NCBI RefSeq assembly: GCF_000317475.1
Contig: NC_019731.1
Location: 62,001-126,000 of the forward strand
Source of the DNA: Oscillatoria nigro-viridis PCC 7112
GTDB taxonomy: Bacteria > Cyanobacteriota > Cyanobacteriia > Cyanobacteriales > Microcoleaceae
DNA: 64,000 nucleotides
Direction of reading: 5' to 3'
Shown: positions 18,577 to 26,515 of the stretch, piece after piece
Position numbering within the stretch: position 1 is the first letter of the stretch
Layout: each line of letters starts with the position of its first letter
The notes under the pieces: model-generated
The model's input: the letters and a program-made list of their open reading frames with translations, nothing else
What the model was told of the DNA's origin: nothing
The model's database searches: none
Made by a program: the position numbers and the translations under genes

Positions 18577-18743
18577 CTAGATACATACTAGCAGTCTGTC
18601 TAGTTATTGTCTAGCAGTTAAGCTAGTATTTGTGTCTAGTAATTCTGATGAGTCAGCGCTAGTACATTTGTCTAGCTTATGTCTAGATACCGCTAGCGAT
18701 TGATGGTTCGCTAGCGGTCGGGCAACGGCTAGCTAACGGCTAG
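18577..18743. repeat. CTAG-rich array A (13 CTAG in ~165 bp)
   Basis: Thirteen CTAG tetramers, most as GTCTAG or GCTAG, are packed between the ParB-like pseudogene start and the 3' end of the SAP-domain gene. The segment TTTGTCTAGCTTATGTCTAG is nearly repeated in array B. CTAG is normally rare in bacterial DNA, so this density points to a protein-binding array. Confidence 0.75.
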
Positions 18744-19313
18744 CACCTCAGCTTTTGTAACCAGAACTTTCAACCTCGCAGCGATGTTGACCCGGTTGCC
18801 CCTTGCATCCGCGCCTTTAGCTTTGGCAAGCTTGCGAATGTCAGCGAGTGACATTTTGTTGAGTAGCGTTTCGATGTCTGTAGCGGGTGACTCTGGCGCT
18901 GTCGGTGCGATCGTTTCTACTGGTGTAATGTCGGCTGGTGTGGACTGAACATCAATCACTGATTCATCTGGCACTGTCTGTGACTCTGGCGCGGTTGGTG
19001 CGTGAGGCTCCGGTTCGATCGGTTGTGCCGGTGCAGTGTCGGCTGGGGACAGAATGCCGATCGCGTCGGTGGCAAACTTGACTACCAGTGCATCTTTGAA
19101 TGTAGCGATTTCAGTCGGATCAACGTGGTGCAGCATAATCAGCGCGGTATCGACTTGAGACAGTGCCGATTGCATAGCTTGCTCGACTGAAAGCAACTGT
19201 TGGCGGTAGTCTTGAAGCTCGCTCAGTTTGGTTTGGAGTGCGGCGATTTGAGACTGAGTATTAGCGATCGAAGCGTCAACTTGATTGAATTTGGCGGCGA
19301 GTACGTTAATCAT
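18729..19313 (-). CDS. Coiled-coil protein with C-terminal SAP-like DNA-binding domain
   Basis: 194 residues. Residues 1-50 form a coiled coil (VDASIANTQSQIAALQTKLS). A Pro/Thr/Glu-rich flexible linker with repeated PTAPES follows (95-150). The C-terminus carries MSLADIRKLAKAKGADARGN plus RVNIAARLKV, a good match to SAP helix-extension-helix domains that bind AT-rich DNA. The gene is divergent from the RHH gene at 19,532 across CTAG array B, and its 3' end lies in array A. A DNA-organising or plasmid-maintenance role is suggested by the domain and context but not shown. Confidence 0.65.
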   Translation of the reverse strand: MINVLAAKFNQVDASIANTQSQIAALQTKLSELQDYRQQLLSVEQAMQSALSQVDTALIMLHHVDPTEIATFKDALVVKFATDAIGILSPADTAPAQPIEPEPHAPTAPESQTVPDESVIDVQSTPADITPVETIAPTAPESPATDIETLLNKMSLADIRKLAKAKGADARGNRVNIAARLKVLVTKAEVLAVS

Positions 19314-19388
19314 TGTGGCGTCCTATGTGTGGCGTGAAGTGTATGCAGCGGGCGGTTTGTATCGTTCCCGTTTCGCTATATTTATATA

Positions 19389-19523
19389 CTAGCACTGTGT
19401 CTAGTATTTATCTAGTAATTACTGTCTAGTATTTGTTATAGCATTAATGCTAGTGTATATGTCTAGCTTATGTACTAGACAAGAGGCTAACAAGGTGCTA
19501 GATTGTAGCTAGTTTATTACTAG
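19389..19523. repeat. CTAG-rich array B, between divergent SAP and RHH genes
   Basis: About ten CTAG sites in 135 bp (GTCTAGTA, ATCTAGTAA, TACTAGAC and similar), occupying the whole divergent promoter region. TGTCTAGCTTATG is shared exactly with array A. The last site sits 9 bp before the RHH start codon, as expected of an autoregulatory operator. Confidence 0.75.
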
Positions 19524-19531
19524 ACAAAATT

Positions 19532-19834
19532 ATGACAAGCGAAACGGATCAGACGAAAACCTCCGATCGAATCCAGCTCAATCTCCGGCTTGATGGTAAA
19601 AAACACTTGCTAGAAGCCATTAAAGACGCAGCGAAGGAAGAACGCACTAGCGTCAACAGTTGGGTTGTAAAGGTATTAGAGTCAGCGTTAGGAATGGAAC
19701 CTGCTAATACAATGCCGACAGGTGAGGACTTAGAAGCGACAGTTGCCTCTGTACTAGACAAACTGCTAGCAGACAAGCTGGTTAATATCAAATCACAATT
19801 AAAGGCTGAACTGTTGGGGGAGTCCGCAGCCTGA
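19532..19834 (+). CDS. Ribbon-helix-helix (Arc/CopG-like) DNA-binding protein
   Basis: 100 residues. RIQLNLRLDGKKHLLEAI (residues 13-30) and EERTSVNSWVVKVLESALG (36-54) give the strand-helix-helix pattern of RHH dimers, which bind short repeated sites. The C-terminal half (60-100) is helical and acidic and may serve for oligomerisation. It starts 9 bp from the CTAG array and is therefore the best candidate to bind it and to control both divergent genes. The coiled-coil gene follows in another frame with practically no gap. High certainty for the fold, moderate for the target. Confidence 0.8.
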   Translation: MTSETDQTKTSDRIQLNLRLDGKKHLLEAIKDAAKEERTSVNSWVVKVLESALGMEPANTMPTGEDLEATVASVLDKLLADKLVNIKSQLKAELLGESAA

Positions 19835-19872
19835 GCGCCGATCGCAACGAAGACGAATCGCTCAGGCAGGAA

Positions 19873-20331
19873 TTGGAGGAAGCGCGATCGCAACTGGCAG
19901 CAGTCCAGGCCGATCGGGAAGACCTAGCCCAACTCAAGAAACAGGTTAAGGAAGATGCGGCAGAAGTACACCGGGAGGGAAGGTCGATCGAGCTTGAGAA
20001 AGTCCGCTGGCAGAGGGAATTAAGCGACGCTAGAGACGAGCTAGCAGATGCTAAAAGCACTATCCTCAAACAAGGCAATAAGATTCGGGAATTAGAGCGC
20101 GGGTACAGCTTAAAGCCTAATCCGGCAGAATCCCGGCTGAGGCTGGAAATTGGCGATTTACAAGCTGAGCTAGAAGCCTATAAGCAGCAGAATCCAGCAC
20201 CAGCGATCGACCTACCGGAGCAAGTAGGGGAAATCGTAAACTTTCTTAAAGAATCGCTACCCCCAGATACAAAGTGGCCCAAGCGGATAATACCCGCGCT
20301 GAGAAAGTTTCTGGAATCAAAGGAGGATTAG
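19873..20331 (+). CDS. Long coiled-coil protein following the RHH gene
   Basis: 152 residues from TTG 19873; the frame is open for 20 codons upstream, up to the RHH stop, but has no ATG or GTG there. Residues 1-105 are an almost continuous charged coiled coil (QADREDLAQLKKQVKEDAAE). The end (PEQVGEIVNFLKESLPPDTK, then PKRIIPALRKFL) is a small conserved-looking helical domain. Since it directly continues the RHH gene in a different frame and ends at a terminator, both probably form one operon. The pair could be an accessory partition or copy-control unit; function unknown. Confidence 0.6.
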   Translation: MEEARSQLAAVQADREDLAQLKKQVKEDAAEVHREGRSIELEKVRWQRELSDARDELADAKSTILKQGNKIRELERGYSLKPNPAESRLRLEIGDLQAELEAYKQQNPAPAIDLPEQVGEIVNFLKESLPPDTKWPKRIIPALRKFLESKED

Positions 20332-20358
20332 TCCGATCGATCGTCTCCCAAAACAAAG

Positions 20359-20388
20359 AGCCCCCAGCGTGATGCCGAGGGCTTTTTT
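20359..20388 (+). terminator. Rho-independent terminator after the RHH/coiled-coil operon
   Basis: AGCCC at 20359-20363 pairs with GGGCT at 20379-20383 and is followed by a run of six T. It lies 28 bp after the stop of the coiled-coil gene. Confidence 0.75.
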
Positions 20389-20734
20389 AATGAAGGGTAT
20401 TAGTAATTGGTAATTGGCAATTGGTTTCACCTTTTGCCCCATGAGTACCAGGCATCACCGTGCCAAAACGGGTAAATTGTACGAATCGGCTGAAACCTTA
20501 CTTACTGCCTGTGTTGGAGTTATTGGGTTTTGGTAAGTGCGATCGCGCAAAACCCCTAAGCCGAGATCCGGGCAAAATAGGACATGACGTTAAAAAATGT
20601 AACGAAAACGCTAAAACCCTCACTACACAAGAGTTTTAGTCTTAGCGTCACTTTTCGCACGGTTGCTACTCAAACGCCGTTTCTTGTTTTGTTTTCTGTC
20701 AAGCTATTGACTTAATTTTACCATGTCGAGTTTG

Positions 20735-21075
20735 CTGTTAAATTGTTAAATTGATATTAAGTGTACCGGAACGGTAAAAAACCTCAATTTTTACTTTTTG
20801 GGACTGAGTTTTCGTGAGTTTTTAGCTGTTTTTGGCTGTTTTTTCTGAGAATGTGCGAGTAAACCTGTGCTTGCCTCAGCTTAATTGTTAGCTAAATTTG
20901 GGGGCTTTTTAGCAACAAAAAACGCATGAGAACTCAAACTTATGCCAGAGAAGAAACTTGCACAAAAAGCAGGGATGAGTCGTAGCAATAGCAATGTTCA
21001 GAGATATATTTATACTAACAGAGAAAAGTTGCAGCCAAGTTTCTGAAGTTTGTGCAGCGATCGCACATTTTTGTT
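20735..21075. repeat. Copy 1 of a ~300-bp repeat carrying a 34-codon reading frame
   Basis: Begins around GTTAAATTGTTAAATTGATA and is matched at 37,355-37,700 with about 85% identity by eye. Shared marks include TTAAGTGTACCGG, GAGAATGTGCGAGTAAAC and AACGCATGAGAACTCAAAC before the small reading frame, and a CGATCG site soon after it. Confidence 0.75.
20942..21046 (+). CDS. Possible 34-residue protein inside the repeat (copy 1)
   Basis: MPEKKLAQKAGMSRSNSNVQ followed by RYIYTNREKLQPSF. Compared with the copy at 37,570, the shared first 24 codons differ at four bases: three are synonymous (AAA/AAG, GGG/GGA, AGA/CGA) and one is K to R. This suggests past selection on the protein. It is basic and soluble, and could also be the start of a larger lost gene. 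No ribosome-binding site is obvious. Confidence 0.35.
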   Translation: MPEKKLAQKAGMSRSNSNVQRYIYTNREKLQPSF

Positions 21076-21079
21076 GTAC

Positions 21080-21454
21080 CTAAAGCCTTTCTTTCACAAG
21101 TTGGGCAATATCGGCTTTGGTAATATACCCCTTTCTACTTCTATCAAAGCCATTATTCTGCCGATACACAATTGTGCCAGCCCTAGCAATAACATAACTA
21201 TCGGGTTGACCTACCGCCGCAGGCCACAAAACAGCAGCGTAAAAATCACCAAGCGTGTTGAGTTTGCCTCTGTATGGCAGTAGGTATTTTTGCACATAAT
21301 CTAGCTGCTCAATCTCTGTCATCCCCAGTAACGCCGATGTCGAAGTCCCCAACCCCCGCGCTGTTGATGGCATAAATTGAATTAGCCCACTAGCACCTGA
21401 GAGACGGTTAACAGAGCGATGATTTAGTCCGCTCTCAAACTGCATAATTGCCAT
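21080..21454 (-). CDS. Lytic transglycosylase (SLT-like) catalytic domain, probably N-terminally truncated
   Basis: 124 residues. MAIMQFESGLNHRSVNR has the catalytic Glu in QFESG, and LSGASGLIQFMPSTARGLG is the substrate-binding loop of SLT/VirB1-type transglycosylases. Upstream the same frame still reads RYSGRGDPNHL, homologous in style to 'GIDPNWLMAVMxFESG', until a TAA, so the normal N-terminus is missing or shifted. Such enzymes cut peptidoglycan to let secretion, conjugation or phage machines through the wall. It is the last gene downstream of the FtsK/TraD-like operon, fitting a transfer role. No signal peptide is seen. Confidence 0.65.
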   Translation of the reverse strand: MAIMQFESGLNHRSVNRLSGASGLIQFMPSTARGLGTSTSALLGMTEIEQLDYVQKYLLPYRGKLNTLGDFYAAVLWPAAVGQPDSYVIARAGTIVYRQNNGFDRSRKGYITKADIAQLVKERL

Positions 21455-21559
21455 TAGGTGATTAGGGTCGCCCCTACCACTGTAGCGTTATCAGTTACTG
21501 GTAGCGCCACGCCGTCAAATCATCCTTAACAGCGTAGCGCTCGGTTAGGTTGTCGATGT

Positions 21560-22012
21560 TTAGCGATCGATGTTCAGTGCGGCCATCCGATCATCGGTTA
21601 ATTGTTGAATCTGCTGCGGTGGCTGCCAGCGCCGCCCCCAGTTCTGGCGAAGTCGGCAAAGTTCGATCGGACTGGGAAAGAGTTCGGCGGCACCTACCCA
21701 AACACCAACACCCGATTCCTGGTTGGCATAGTAAGCATCAAACTGTTGGCGCGATACCCTTGCCAGTTGCCCTTGCTCCGATGCCCGCCACAGTCGATCG
21801 AGCGGTAGTCTCTCACGCTTCAAAACCCGGACAATTCCTAGCACTTCAGCGGTCGGCATTGTGGCGTAAATTGCAATATTATCGCCCGGTTTTAGGGATG
21901 CTCCAAAGCTGCCTTTACGCAGTTCGATCGTCTTTGGGTTACGGTCAAGGAAAAAGGCATCAGCCCAAGTCGGTCGCACTGAGATTAGGTATGTACTGCT
22001 GGGGTTATTCAT
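21560..22012 (-). CDS. ASCH-domain protein
   Basis: 150 residues. YLISVRPTWADAFFLDRNP, TIELRKGSFGASLKPGDNI and AIYATMPTAEVLGIVRV form the PUA-like ASCH fold, including the motif 'P..A..l..G.K..ELRk' and 'GD...iYa'. ASCH domains are thought to bind RNA or modified nucleotides, and one family member is an RNA-targeting nuclease. The C-terminal 30 residues are Gln-rich. The start overlaps the end of the next upstream gene by eight bases, so it is translated in the same operon. Family secure, role in this operon unknown. Confidence 0.75.
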   Translation of the reverse strand: MNNPSSTYLISVRPTWADAFFLDRNPKTIELRKGSFGASLKPGDNIAIYATMPTAEVLGIVRVLKRERLPLDRLWRASEQGQLARVSRQQFDAYYANQESGVGVWVGAAELFPSPIELCRLRQNWGRRWQPPQQIQQLTDDRMAALNIDR

Positions 22013-22265
22013 CTTCTTCCTTATCCCTCTTCAGAGCATTTCTTAGAGCTGCCAAATTTTCCACAGCTTCATCAATGGCAGTGCTAGCCGAATCCATCAA
22101 TCGCTGTTCGGGTTCTTCGAGCCACGATTGGTCTGTGAAGGGGTTGCTTATATGCTTTTCCGCTCTGATTTTTGCAGCTTGTAAGAAGGCAATGCAGAGA
22201 GCTAATTCATCAATTTTGGGTATTTCATGCTCATAAGGGTGGTCATATTGCTTTCCAGTCGGCAT
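22005..22265 (-). CDS. Small acidic helical protein, unknown
   Basis: 86 residues starting MPTGKQYDHPYEHEIPKIDE. It is mostly helical (IDELALCIAFLQAAKIRAEK, STAIDEAVENLAALRNAL) with an acidic end (RDKEEDE). It lies between the short 43-residue gene and the ASCH gene, overlapping the latter. No family recognised. Confidence 0.6.
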   Translation of the reverse strand: MPTGKQYDHPYEHEIPKIDELALCIAFLQAAKIRAEKHISNPFTDQSWLEEPEQRLMDSASTAIDEAVENLAALRNALKRDKEEDE

Positions 22266-22281
22266 CAGTCATTCTCCTTAG

Positions 22282-22413
22282 TTAGTTGTAGTCGTTGTTG
22301 TTCAAGTCATCAGAGAGGATGATGTCACCGCGCCTGACTAACTCTGCAAAAATGGCATCGTAAATTGCATCAAGCATAGAGCCGGGAATCACCCTTAATA
22401 ACTTACTAAGCAT
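22282..22413 (-). CDS. 43-residue protein overlapping the end of the FtsK/TraD-like gene
   Basis: MLSKLLRVIPGSMLDAIYDA then IFAELVRRGDIILSDDL and NNNDYN. The ATG at 22413 overlaps the ATPase stop by eight bases (ATGCTTAG), which suggests coupled translation. The first 27 residues are amphipathic helix, the end is acidic. Longer starts would lie wholly inside the ATPase gene and are less likely. Unknown function. Confidence 0.55.
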   Translation of the reverse strand: MLSKLLRVIPGSMLDAIYDAIFAELVRRGDIILSDDLNNNDYN

Positions 22414-24565
22414 TGTTATTACCCCTTTCGTTTTGTAGGAACTCTTGAATTTTGGGCAACTGTGCAATCTCTCCATCATCGTAATTTTGAATTAGCCACT
22501 TCAAGAGGCTTTTTCCGTGGCGTGAATAGCTGCGTGTTGGATGACCGTTTTTTTCACCACACTTTAAAACTGACTTGATAATTGTGCGGATATTTGCGCC
22601 CGATAAAGCAGCCTCGGACACGGACACAAATAATTGCTCAGGAGCCAGGTTAGGGAACATCTGACCAAACCGTCGGACAGTCCACACGAAGCCGGACACT
22701 TCGCCGGACAGCTTGTCTGACAACGGTTCTGGCTGTCCGTTGTCATAGTCGGACACTTCCTCTGGGGAATCCTCTGGGGAATCCTCTGTCGGACTATCGG
22801 ACGGCTTTTTATCGCCCAAATTAAACTCTAAATCGTAAGTTCGCTGCCAATATTCAGAGCCAGATGGCTGTGAATATTGGCTGGTTTCAGCAGTCGCTAT
22901 TCCTGCCTCACACTGGATTAAATACTGCCTAAATTTCTCGATATCAAAAGCCAGTTGTTCGTCTCTTTCTTCTGGCATAAGCTTGATAACAGCCTTCTCG
23001 ATACGAGGCAACAAACCGACGTTTCCATTCCCCAAAGTCGTAAAAAAAACTGGAATCTGCTTGGCTTCAGATTCAGCCATTAACTCGTTAAGCTGTGCTA
23101 AGAGCATTGCCCTTTGAGCGTTATCGGAGACGATGTACTGGTTCTTAATCGACAACTCAACCAGCAGATAATCGCCCTTAGTTTTACCGTCTGCGGTCTT
23201 GACCAAAAGCCCCTGGGCTACAATCGCCATGTTTGCCCGCAAGTTTGCATCTCCAACCAATCCCAGCGCTTCAAGGTTTAGCGACTGAGCTAAGACTAGA
23301 AGGCAAACATTGTAATCTCGACCGACTGTAATAATGTCGAGCAACATCAATTCAATCTTTGCCCAGAGAGCCTTGTAAGCCTTCCGAAGCGTCAAAACGA
23401 TGGATGACCAATCCTCTAAAATCAAGCGTAACGGGGGTAGATGTTTGCGCTCATCTTCGGATATGTTTTCGAGTCGGGCTAAGAAATTCTTGTGGAAATT
23501 CTCAATTAATTTGTAAGCTTTCGTCGGGTCAATCGAATTAAAAATCGTTAGTTTCCCCGCTTCCCGCAACCCGCAGAAACTGTCGTTTTTCCGTCCAAGA
23601 ATCCATACCGATGCAGTTTGTCCTTTGCTTCGTGCTTGGCTGTACACAGAATCTAACCACGCACTCAGAGTGTGACTTTTCCCCGCCCCGGTAGACCCTG
23701 CAAGAATCATTGACTTGTCGGAATATGCCAAGTCATCTAAGAGTTGTTCTCCGGGGGTTTTGGCTGACTTAATTATTGATACTGAATCAGATTCTACTTT
23801 GTCGCTAGGGTTGTTAATACCGTCGAGTGTTTGAGTACCTGTCAACTGGAAGGGAGTCTTTTGGTTTCGCAAAAAGGCGATGTATTCTTGCTTCTTCTCA
23901 TCCGACAATCCCGCAGTTTCTGCATCAAAAATGGCTTCCTCAGCCTCCAGTTGAGCAATCTTAATATCGGCTTCACCCAAAACTTCGCATTGCTTGAGAA
24001 CCACAGCGCAATCGTTGGCGGTAGCGTCCAAATCGCCCTGCACCTGGACTTCCCTAATTGTCACATTGCGGTAATCTTCCAGTAACTCAGCACGAGCAGC
24101 CAGTTGCCCTTTTGCTAGGTCGCGTTTCTCTGCAATGACCTCATAGTTTGCAAGCTGTCGCTCGGAGTTTTGCAAGCTTCTTAAACCCATTCCCGCGACA
24201 CCAAAGCTACAACCAGCGAGAGCCATCCACAGTGCTTTATTTGGATTTGTGGCGGGTATTGTGTCCTTAAAAACCACTTCACGGGGGATGCCGTTTGCCT
24301 TCCACTGTTGTGCGTGGTACTCGGTCATGATGTAGGGTTTGCCTGCCTTGTCAGCACATTGCAAGGCTTGTTTGTTGTTACGGATGCAGAGTCGCACCCT
24401 ATTGCTGGCTGTTCCCTGGATTGCGTTTATTCCGCTATATATTCCCAGTAAAAGCGCCAAAGCAACTGCCGACAACTTGCCAGCAATCGGGAGTCTTTCA
24501 AAGGTCAGAAGCAGTGCGCGGTTTGACTTAAGTAATTGAGCGTGTTTTTCGGTTAATGGCAGCAT
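22406..24565 (-). CDS. Membrane-anchored FtsK/TraD-like DNA-translocase ATPase
   Basis: 719 residues. Two N-terminal membrane segments lie at about 27-47 (KLSAVALALLLGIYSGINAI) and 110-128 (ALWMALAGCSFGVAGMGL). A coiled coil (130-225) follows. The ATPase domain has Walker A AGSTGAGKSHT (near 288-298) and Walker B LRLILEDWSS (about 378-387). A disordered acidic linker (565-605) leads to a small C-terminal helical domain ending HGKSLLKWLIQNYDDGEI. The build resembles type IV coupling proteins and FtsK-type pumps that move DNA. In its operon are two further small membrane proteins and, downstream, a transglycosylase, so a plasmid-transfer or segregation machine is plausible. No relaxase was found nearby. 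Confidence 0.75.
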   Translation of the reverse strand: MLPLTEKHAQLLKSNRALLLTFERLPIAGKLSAVALALLLGIYSGINAIQGTASNRVRLCIRNNKQALQCADKAGKPYIMTEYHAQQWKANGIPREVVFKDTIPATNPNKALWMALAGCSFGVAGMGLRSLQNSERQLANYEVIAEKRDLAKGQLAARAELLEDYRNVTIREVQVQGDLDATANDCAVVLKQCEVLGEADIKIAQLEAEEAIFDAETAGLSDEKKQEYIAFLRNQKTPFQLTGTQTLDGINNPSDKVESDSVSIIKSAKTPGEQLLDDLAYSDKSMILAGSTGAGKSHTLSAWLDSVYSQARSKGQTASVWILGRKNDSFCGLREAGKLTIFNSIDPTKAYKLIENFHKNFLARLENISEDERKHLPPLRLILEDWSSIVLTLRKAYKALWAKIELMLLDIITVGRDYNVCLLVLAQSLNLEALGLVGDANLRANMAIVAQGLLVKTADGKTKGDYLLVELSIKNQYIVSDNAQRAMLLAQLNELMAESEAKQIPVFFTTLGNGNVGLLPRIEKAVIKLMPEERDEQLAFDIEKFRQYLIQCEAGIATAETSQYSQPSGSEYWQRTYDLEFNLGDKKPSDSPTEDSPEDSPEEVSDYDNGQPEPLSDKLSGEVSGFVWTVRRFGQMFPNLAPEQLFVSVSEAALSGANIRTIIKSVLKCGEKNGHPTRSYSRHGKSLLKWLIQNYDDGEIAQLPKIQEFLQNERGNNNA

Positions 24566-25110
24566 TACTTGCTCCCTCCCTTGACCTTAAAGATTAAGTA
24601 AAAAACGATGGCGGCAAGAGCAATTGACGGCAAGTAATCAAAGTTATTAGAAGCAGGTTTTTTTACTGCCTGAATTTCTTTGATGCCTGTTTTTAGGCGT
24701 ATTTTTGCCTCGCTTACTTGCTGCAATTCAGTAGCTGGTTCAGCGAGGCTAGCAATCATGCCAAGCGTCACGCCACCGCCAACAATTGCAGTAGGCAAGC
24801 GATGCTTAGACTGCCCGGTAATCTTGGCTAATAGATAAACCTGATAGATGCCAATTGCAACAATTGACCCGCCTGCAACCTGCATTGAATGGAACATAAA
24901 AACCACTGCCGAACCTAACACCGTGGGCGCTACTACTTCGCAAAGATTGGCAGCGTCTCGGTATTGGCGTTCGGCGTTGGTTTCCTCTGGTTGCGGTTGG
25001 TCAATTGTTGGTGCTGCTGTAGCTTGATATTGCTGCTGTTGCTGTTGCTGTTGTTGGTGCTGTCCCCCCACAAAAGAGAGGGGACTTGCCCCGATAAAAC
25101 CTTCGTGCAT
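24565..25110 (-). CDS. Poly-Gln membrane protein of the ATPase operon
   Basis: 181 residues. A Gln run (residues 18-27, encoded by repeated CAG/CAA) lies in the cytosolic-like N-terminus. Membrane segments follow at about 62-80 (VVAPTVLGSAVVFMF), 80-95 (GGSIVAIGIYQVYLLA), 107-122 and 157-175 (LPSIALAAIVFYLIF). Its stop shares a base with the ATPase start, indicating coupled expression, and it probably forms part of the same membrane complex. The long Gln run is unusual for bacteria and varies easily by slippage. No family recognised. Confidence 0.65.
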   Translation of the reverse strand: MHEGFIGASPLSFVGGQHQQQQQQQQQYQATAAPTIDQPQPEETNAERQYRDAANLCEVVAPTVLGSAVVFMFHSMQVAGGSIVAIGIYQVYLLAKITGQSKHRLPTAIVGGGVTLGMIASLAEPATELQQVSEAKIRLKTGIKEIQAVKKPASNNFDYLPSIALAAIVFYLIFKVKGGSK

Positions 25111-25123
25111 AGTCCCCTCACTT

Positions 25124-25849
25124 TTAACGGTTGTTGAAATTCATTACATTCGCAAACCAGCCCCCAAATCCTCTAGGCGAACCAGTTGCCGACACGCTGG
25201 CGCTGTTGTTGCTGGCAGATCCAATAGTCACTGGCACTTTCTCCTGAATCCCTTTATCCGAGCCGACTGTTGCGCGACTGAGCAGCTTCTGTCGGCGTTC
25301 TCGGAGCGATTCTTGGATGGTTTGACGCTTGGACGCCACCTCACCCCTGTTTGCGATAGCTTCCATCTTGTTCTCGTGTCGCCACAGCTCAGCCTGTAAG
25401 TCGCCTGTGAGTTCGGAAGCAATCTCGGCTAAGCCGTGCTGACGCTTGGTTTCAATCTTCAGCATCGCTGCACGGTCTTTAGCGTCTAGTTGCTCCATCT
25501 CAGACCCAAATTCCGCATTGAGTTTGCGGATTTTCGCAATTGCATTTCCGACTTTAGAGCCGAATTTCTTCCTAATTTCTGTCCACGTGACCTGACCGTC
25601 AGCAATTTTCCCCAGCGCCTCCAGATAGGTTTCAGCGTTATCTAAAAATGGCTCTAAAACTAGGGCAAGCTGTTCGGCATTGGCAGCTTTATCGGCCATT
25701 GCTTCAAGCTTTGTGACATCCGACAAGTACGAAAGAATGTCAGCCTCTGTGTCAGCCCAATCTCCCGCTTTTTCGTCAACATAGGGGCTGTGTCCGGCTG
25801 CGGGATTGCGTATCGCTATGCTACTGCTGTCGTTGCGTCCAAAATCCAT
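25124..25849 (-). CDS. Soluble helical protein of the ATPase operon
   Basis: 241 residues. An acidic helical part (residues 30-80, DTEADILSYLSDVTKLEAMA) leads to a long charged coiled coil (90-195, DAKDRAAMLKIETKRQHGLA). A Ser/Gly/Asn-rich tail ends in GFGGWFANVMNFNNR, a short aromatic/Gly motif that might dock on the membrane complex. It lies 13 bp upstream of the poly-Gln gene. The overall shape suggests a structural or DNA-contacting component. Unknown family. Confidence 0.6.
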   Translation of the reverse strand: MDFGRNDSSSIAIRNPAAGHSPYVDEKAGDWADTEADILSYLSDVTKLEAMADKAANAEQLALVLEPFLDNAETYLEALGKIADGQVTWTEIRKKFGSKVGNAIAKIRKLNAEFGSEMEQLDAKDRAAMLKIETKRQHGLAEIASELTGDLQAELWRHENKMEAIANRGEVASKRQTIQESLRERRQKLLSRATVGSDKGIQEKVPVTIGSASNNSASVSATGSPRGFGGWFANVMNFNNR

Positions 25850-25913
25850 AGTACAATCTCCTTAGATAGAACTCTCCCAGCGCAAGCTAGGAGAGGTTTA
25901 CAAAGCCAGCCGC

Positions 25914-26129
25914 CTACTTTTCGACGGGTGACGGCTGGCTGAAATTGTTGCTGTTGTTGTTGTTAATCGTGACGTTGCCGTGAATGATTGTCGGCTCCGG
26001 GACTCGTTTTGCTCCAGACTGATAGCCTGTGTCGTAGCCGACCGCAAAGACAAGAGCGTTGGTCAATAACGCACCGCCAATCATCAGCCGTGTCACGTTT
26101 TTGTCGAAGTCTTTGTCATCATCAAGCAT
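25914..26129 (-). CDS. 71-residue single-span membrane protein
   Basis: MLDDDKDFDKNVTRLMIGG begins an acidic cytosolic end, followed by a membrane segment (about 15-33, LMIGGALLTNALVFAVGY) and an Asn-rich tail (GNVTINNNNSNNFSQP). It sits inside the ATPase operon with three bases to the preceding gene. Unknown function. Confidence 0.55.
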   Translation of the reverse strand: MLDDDKDFDKNVTRLMIGGALLTNALVFAVGYDTGYQSGAKRVPEPTIIHGNVTINNNNSNNFSQPSPVEK

Positions 26130-26132
26130 CGC

Positions 26133-26333
26133 CTAAACCTCCTCAGATTTCACGTCAATTGCATCGCCATCTTTAGATAAGTCCTGGCGTGTTGGAGTCG
26201 GCTTGTGATTGATAACCGTGCCAGCGATAAAATCACCCTCGATTTTCTCAACGTAATTTCCGCCGTTAGTATTGATAACCCGTTTTCCCGGTTTGCCGTC
26301 TTCAAACACTACGCCATTGATGATTCGTACCAT
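26133..26333 (-). CDS. 66-residue hydrophilic protein, operon member
   Basis: Starts at ATG 26333 (MVRIINGVVFEDGKPGKRVI), with AGGGA eight bases upstream; the TTG at 26342 is less likely. Beta-rich and then charged (DLSKDGDAIDVKSEEV). The segment GGNYVEKIEGDFIAGTV resembles the 'GNY...I.GDYI' pieces common in small effector-associated proteins. I cannot name a function. Confidence 0.55.
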   Translation of the reverse strand: MVRIINGVVFEDGKPGKRVINTNGGNYVEKIEGDFIAGTVINHKPTPTRQDLSKDGDAIDVKSEEV

Positions 26334-26338
26334 ATTAA

Positions 26339-26515
26339 TCAATCCCTTAAACTGTTGACTTGACCGATGACTTCGATACCTTTCGCGTCTGTTATCCCTT
26401 CCTCTCGAAGGCTTTGGGCTGCCACTAGAACAGCGTCCTGAGACTTTTTGGCACTGACATTAAACACTCGCGGGGTGTTGCTTTCGCGCTGCACTTTCAC
26501 TTTGTAAAAGCTCAT
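26339..26515 (-). CDS. 58-residue small protein, operon member
   Basis: MSFYKVKVQRESNTPRVFNV, then SAKKSQDAVLVAAQSLREEG, then ITDAKGIEVIGQVNSLRD. The start ATG overlaps the stop of the upstream gene (ATGA), and its own stop is five bases before the next start. This tight packing and an even alpha/beta pattern support a real gene. It looks like a small modification-type or ligand-binding domain; unknown. Confidence 0.6.
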   Translation of the reverse strand: MSFYKVKVQRESNTPRVFNVSAKKSQDAVLVAAQSLREEGITDAKGIEVIGQVNSLRD

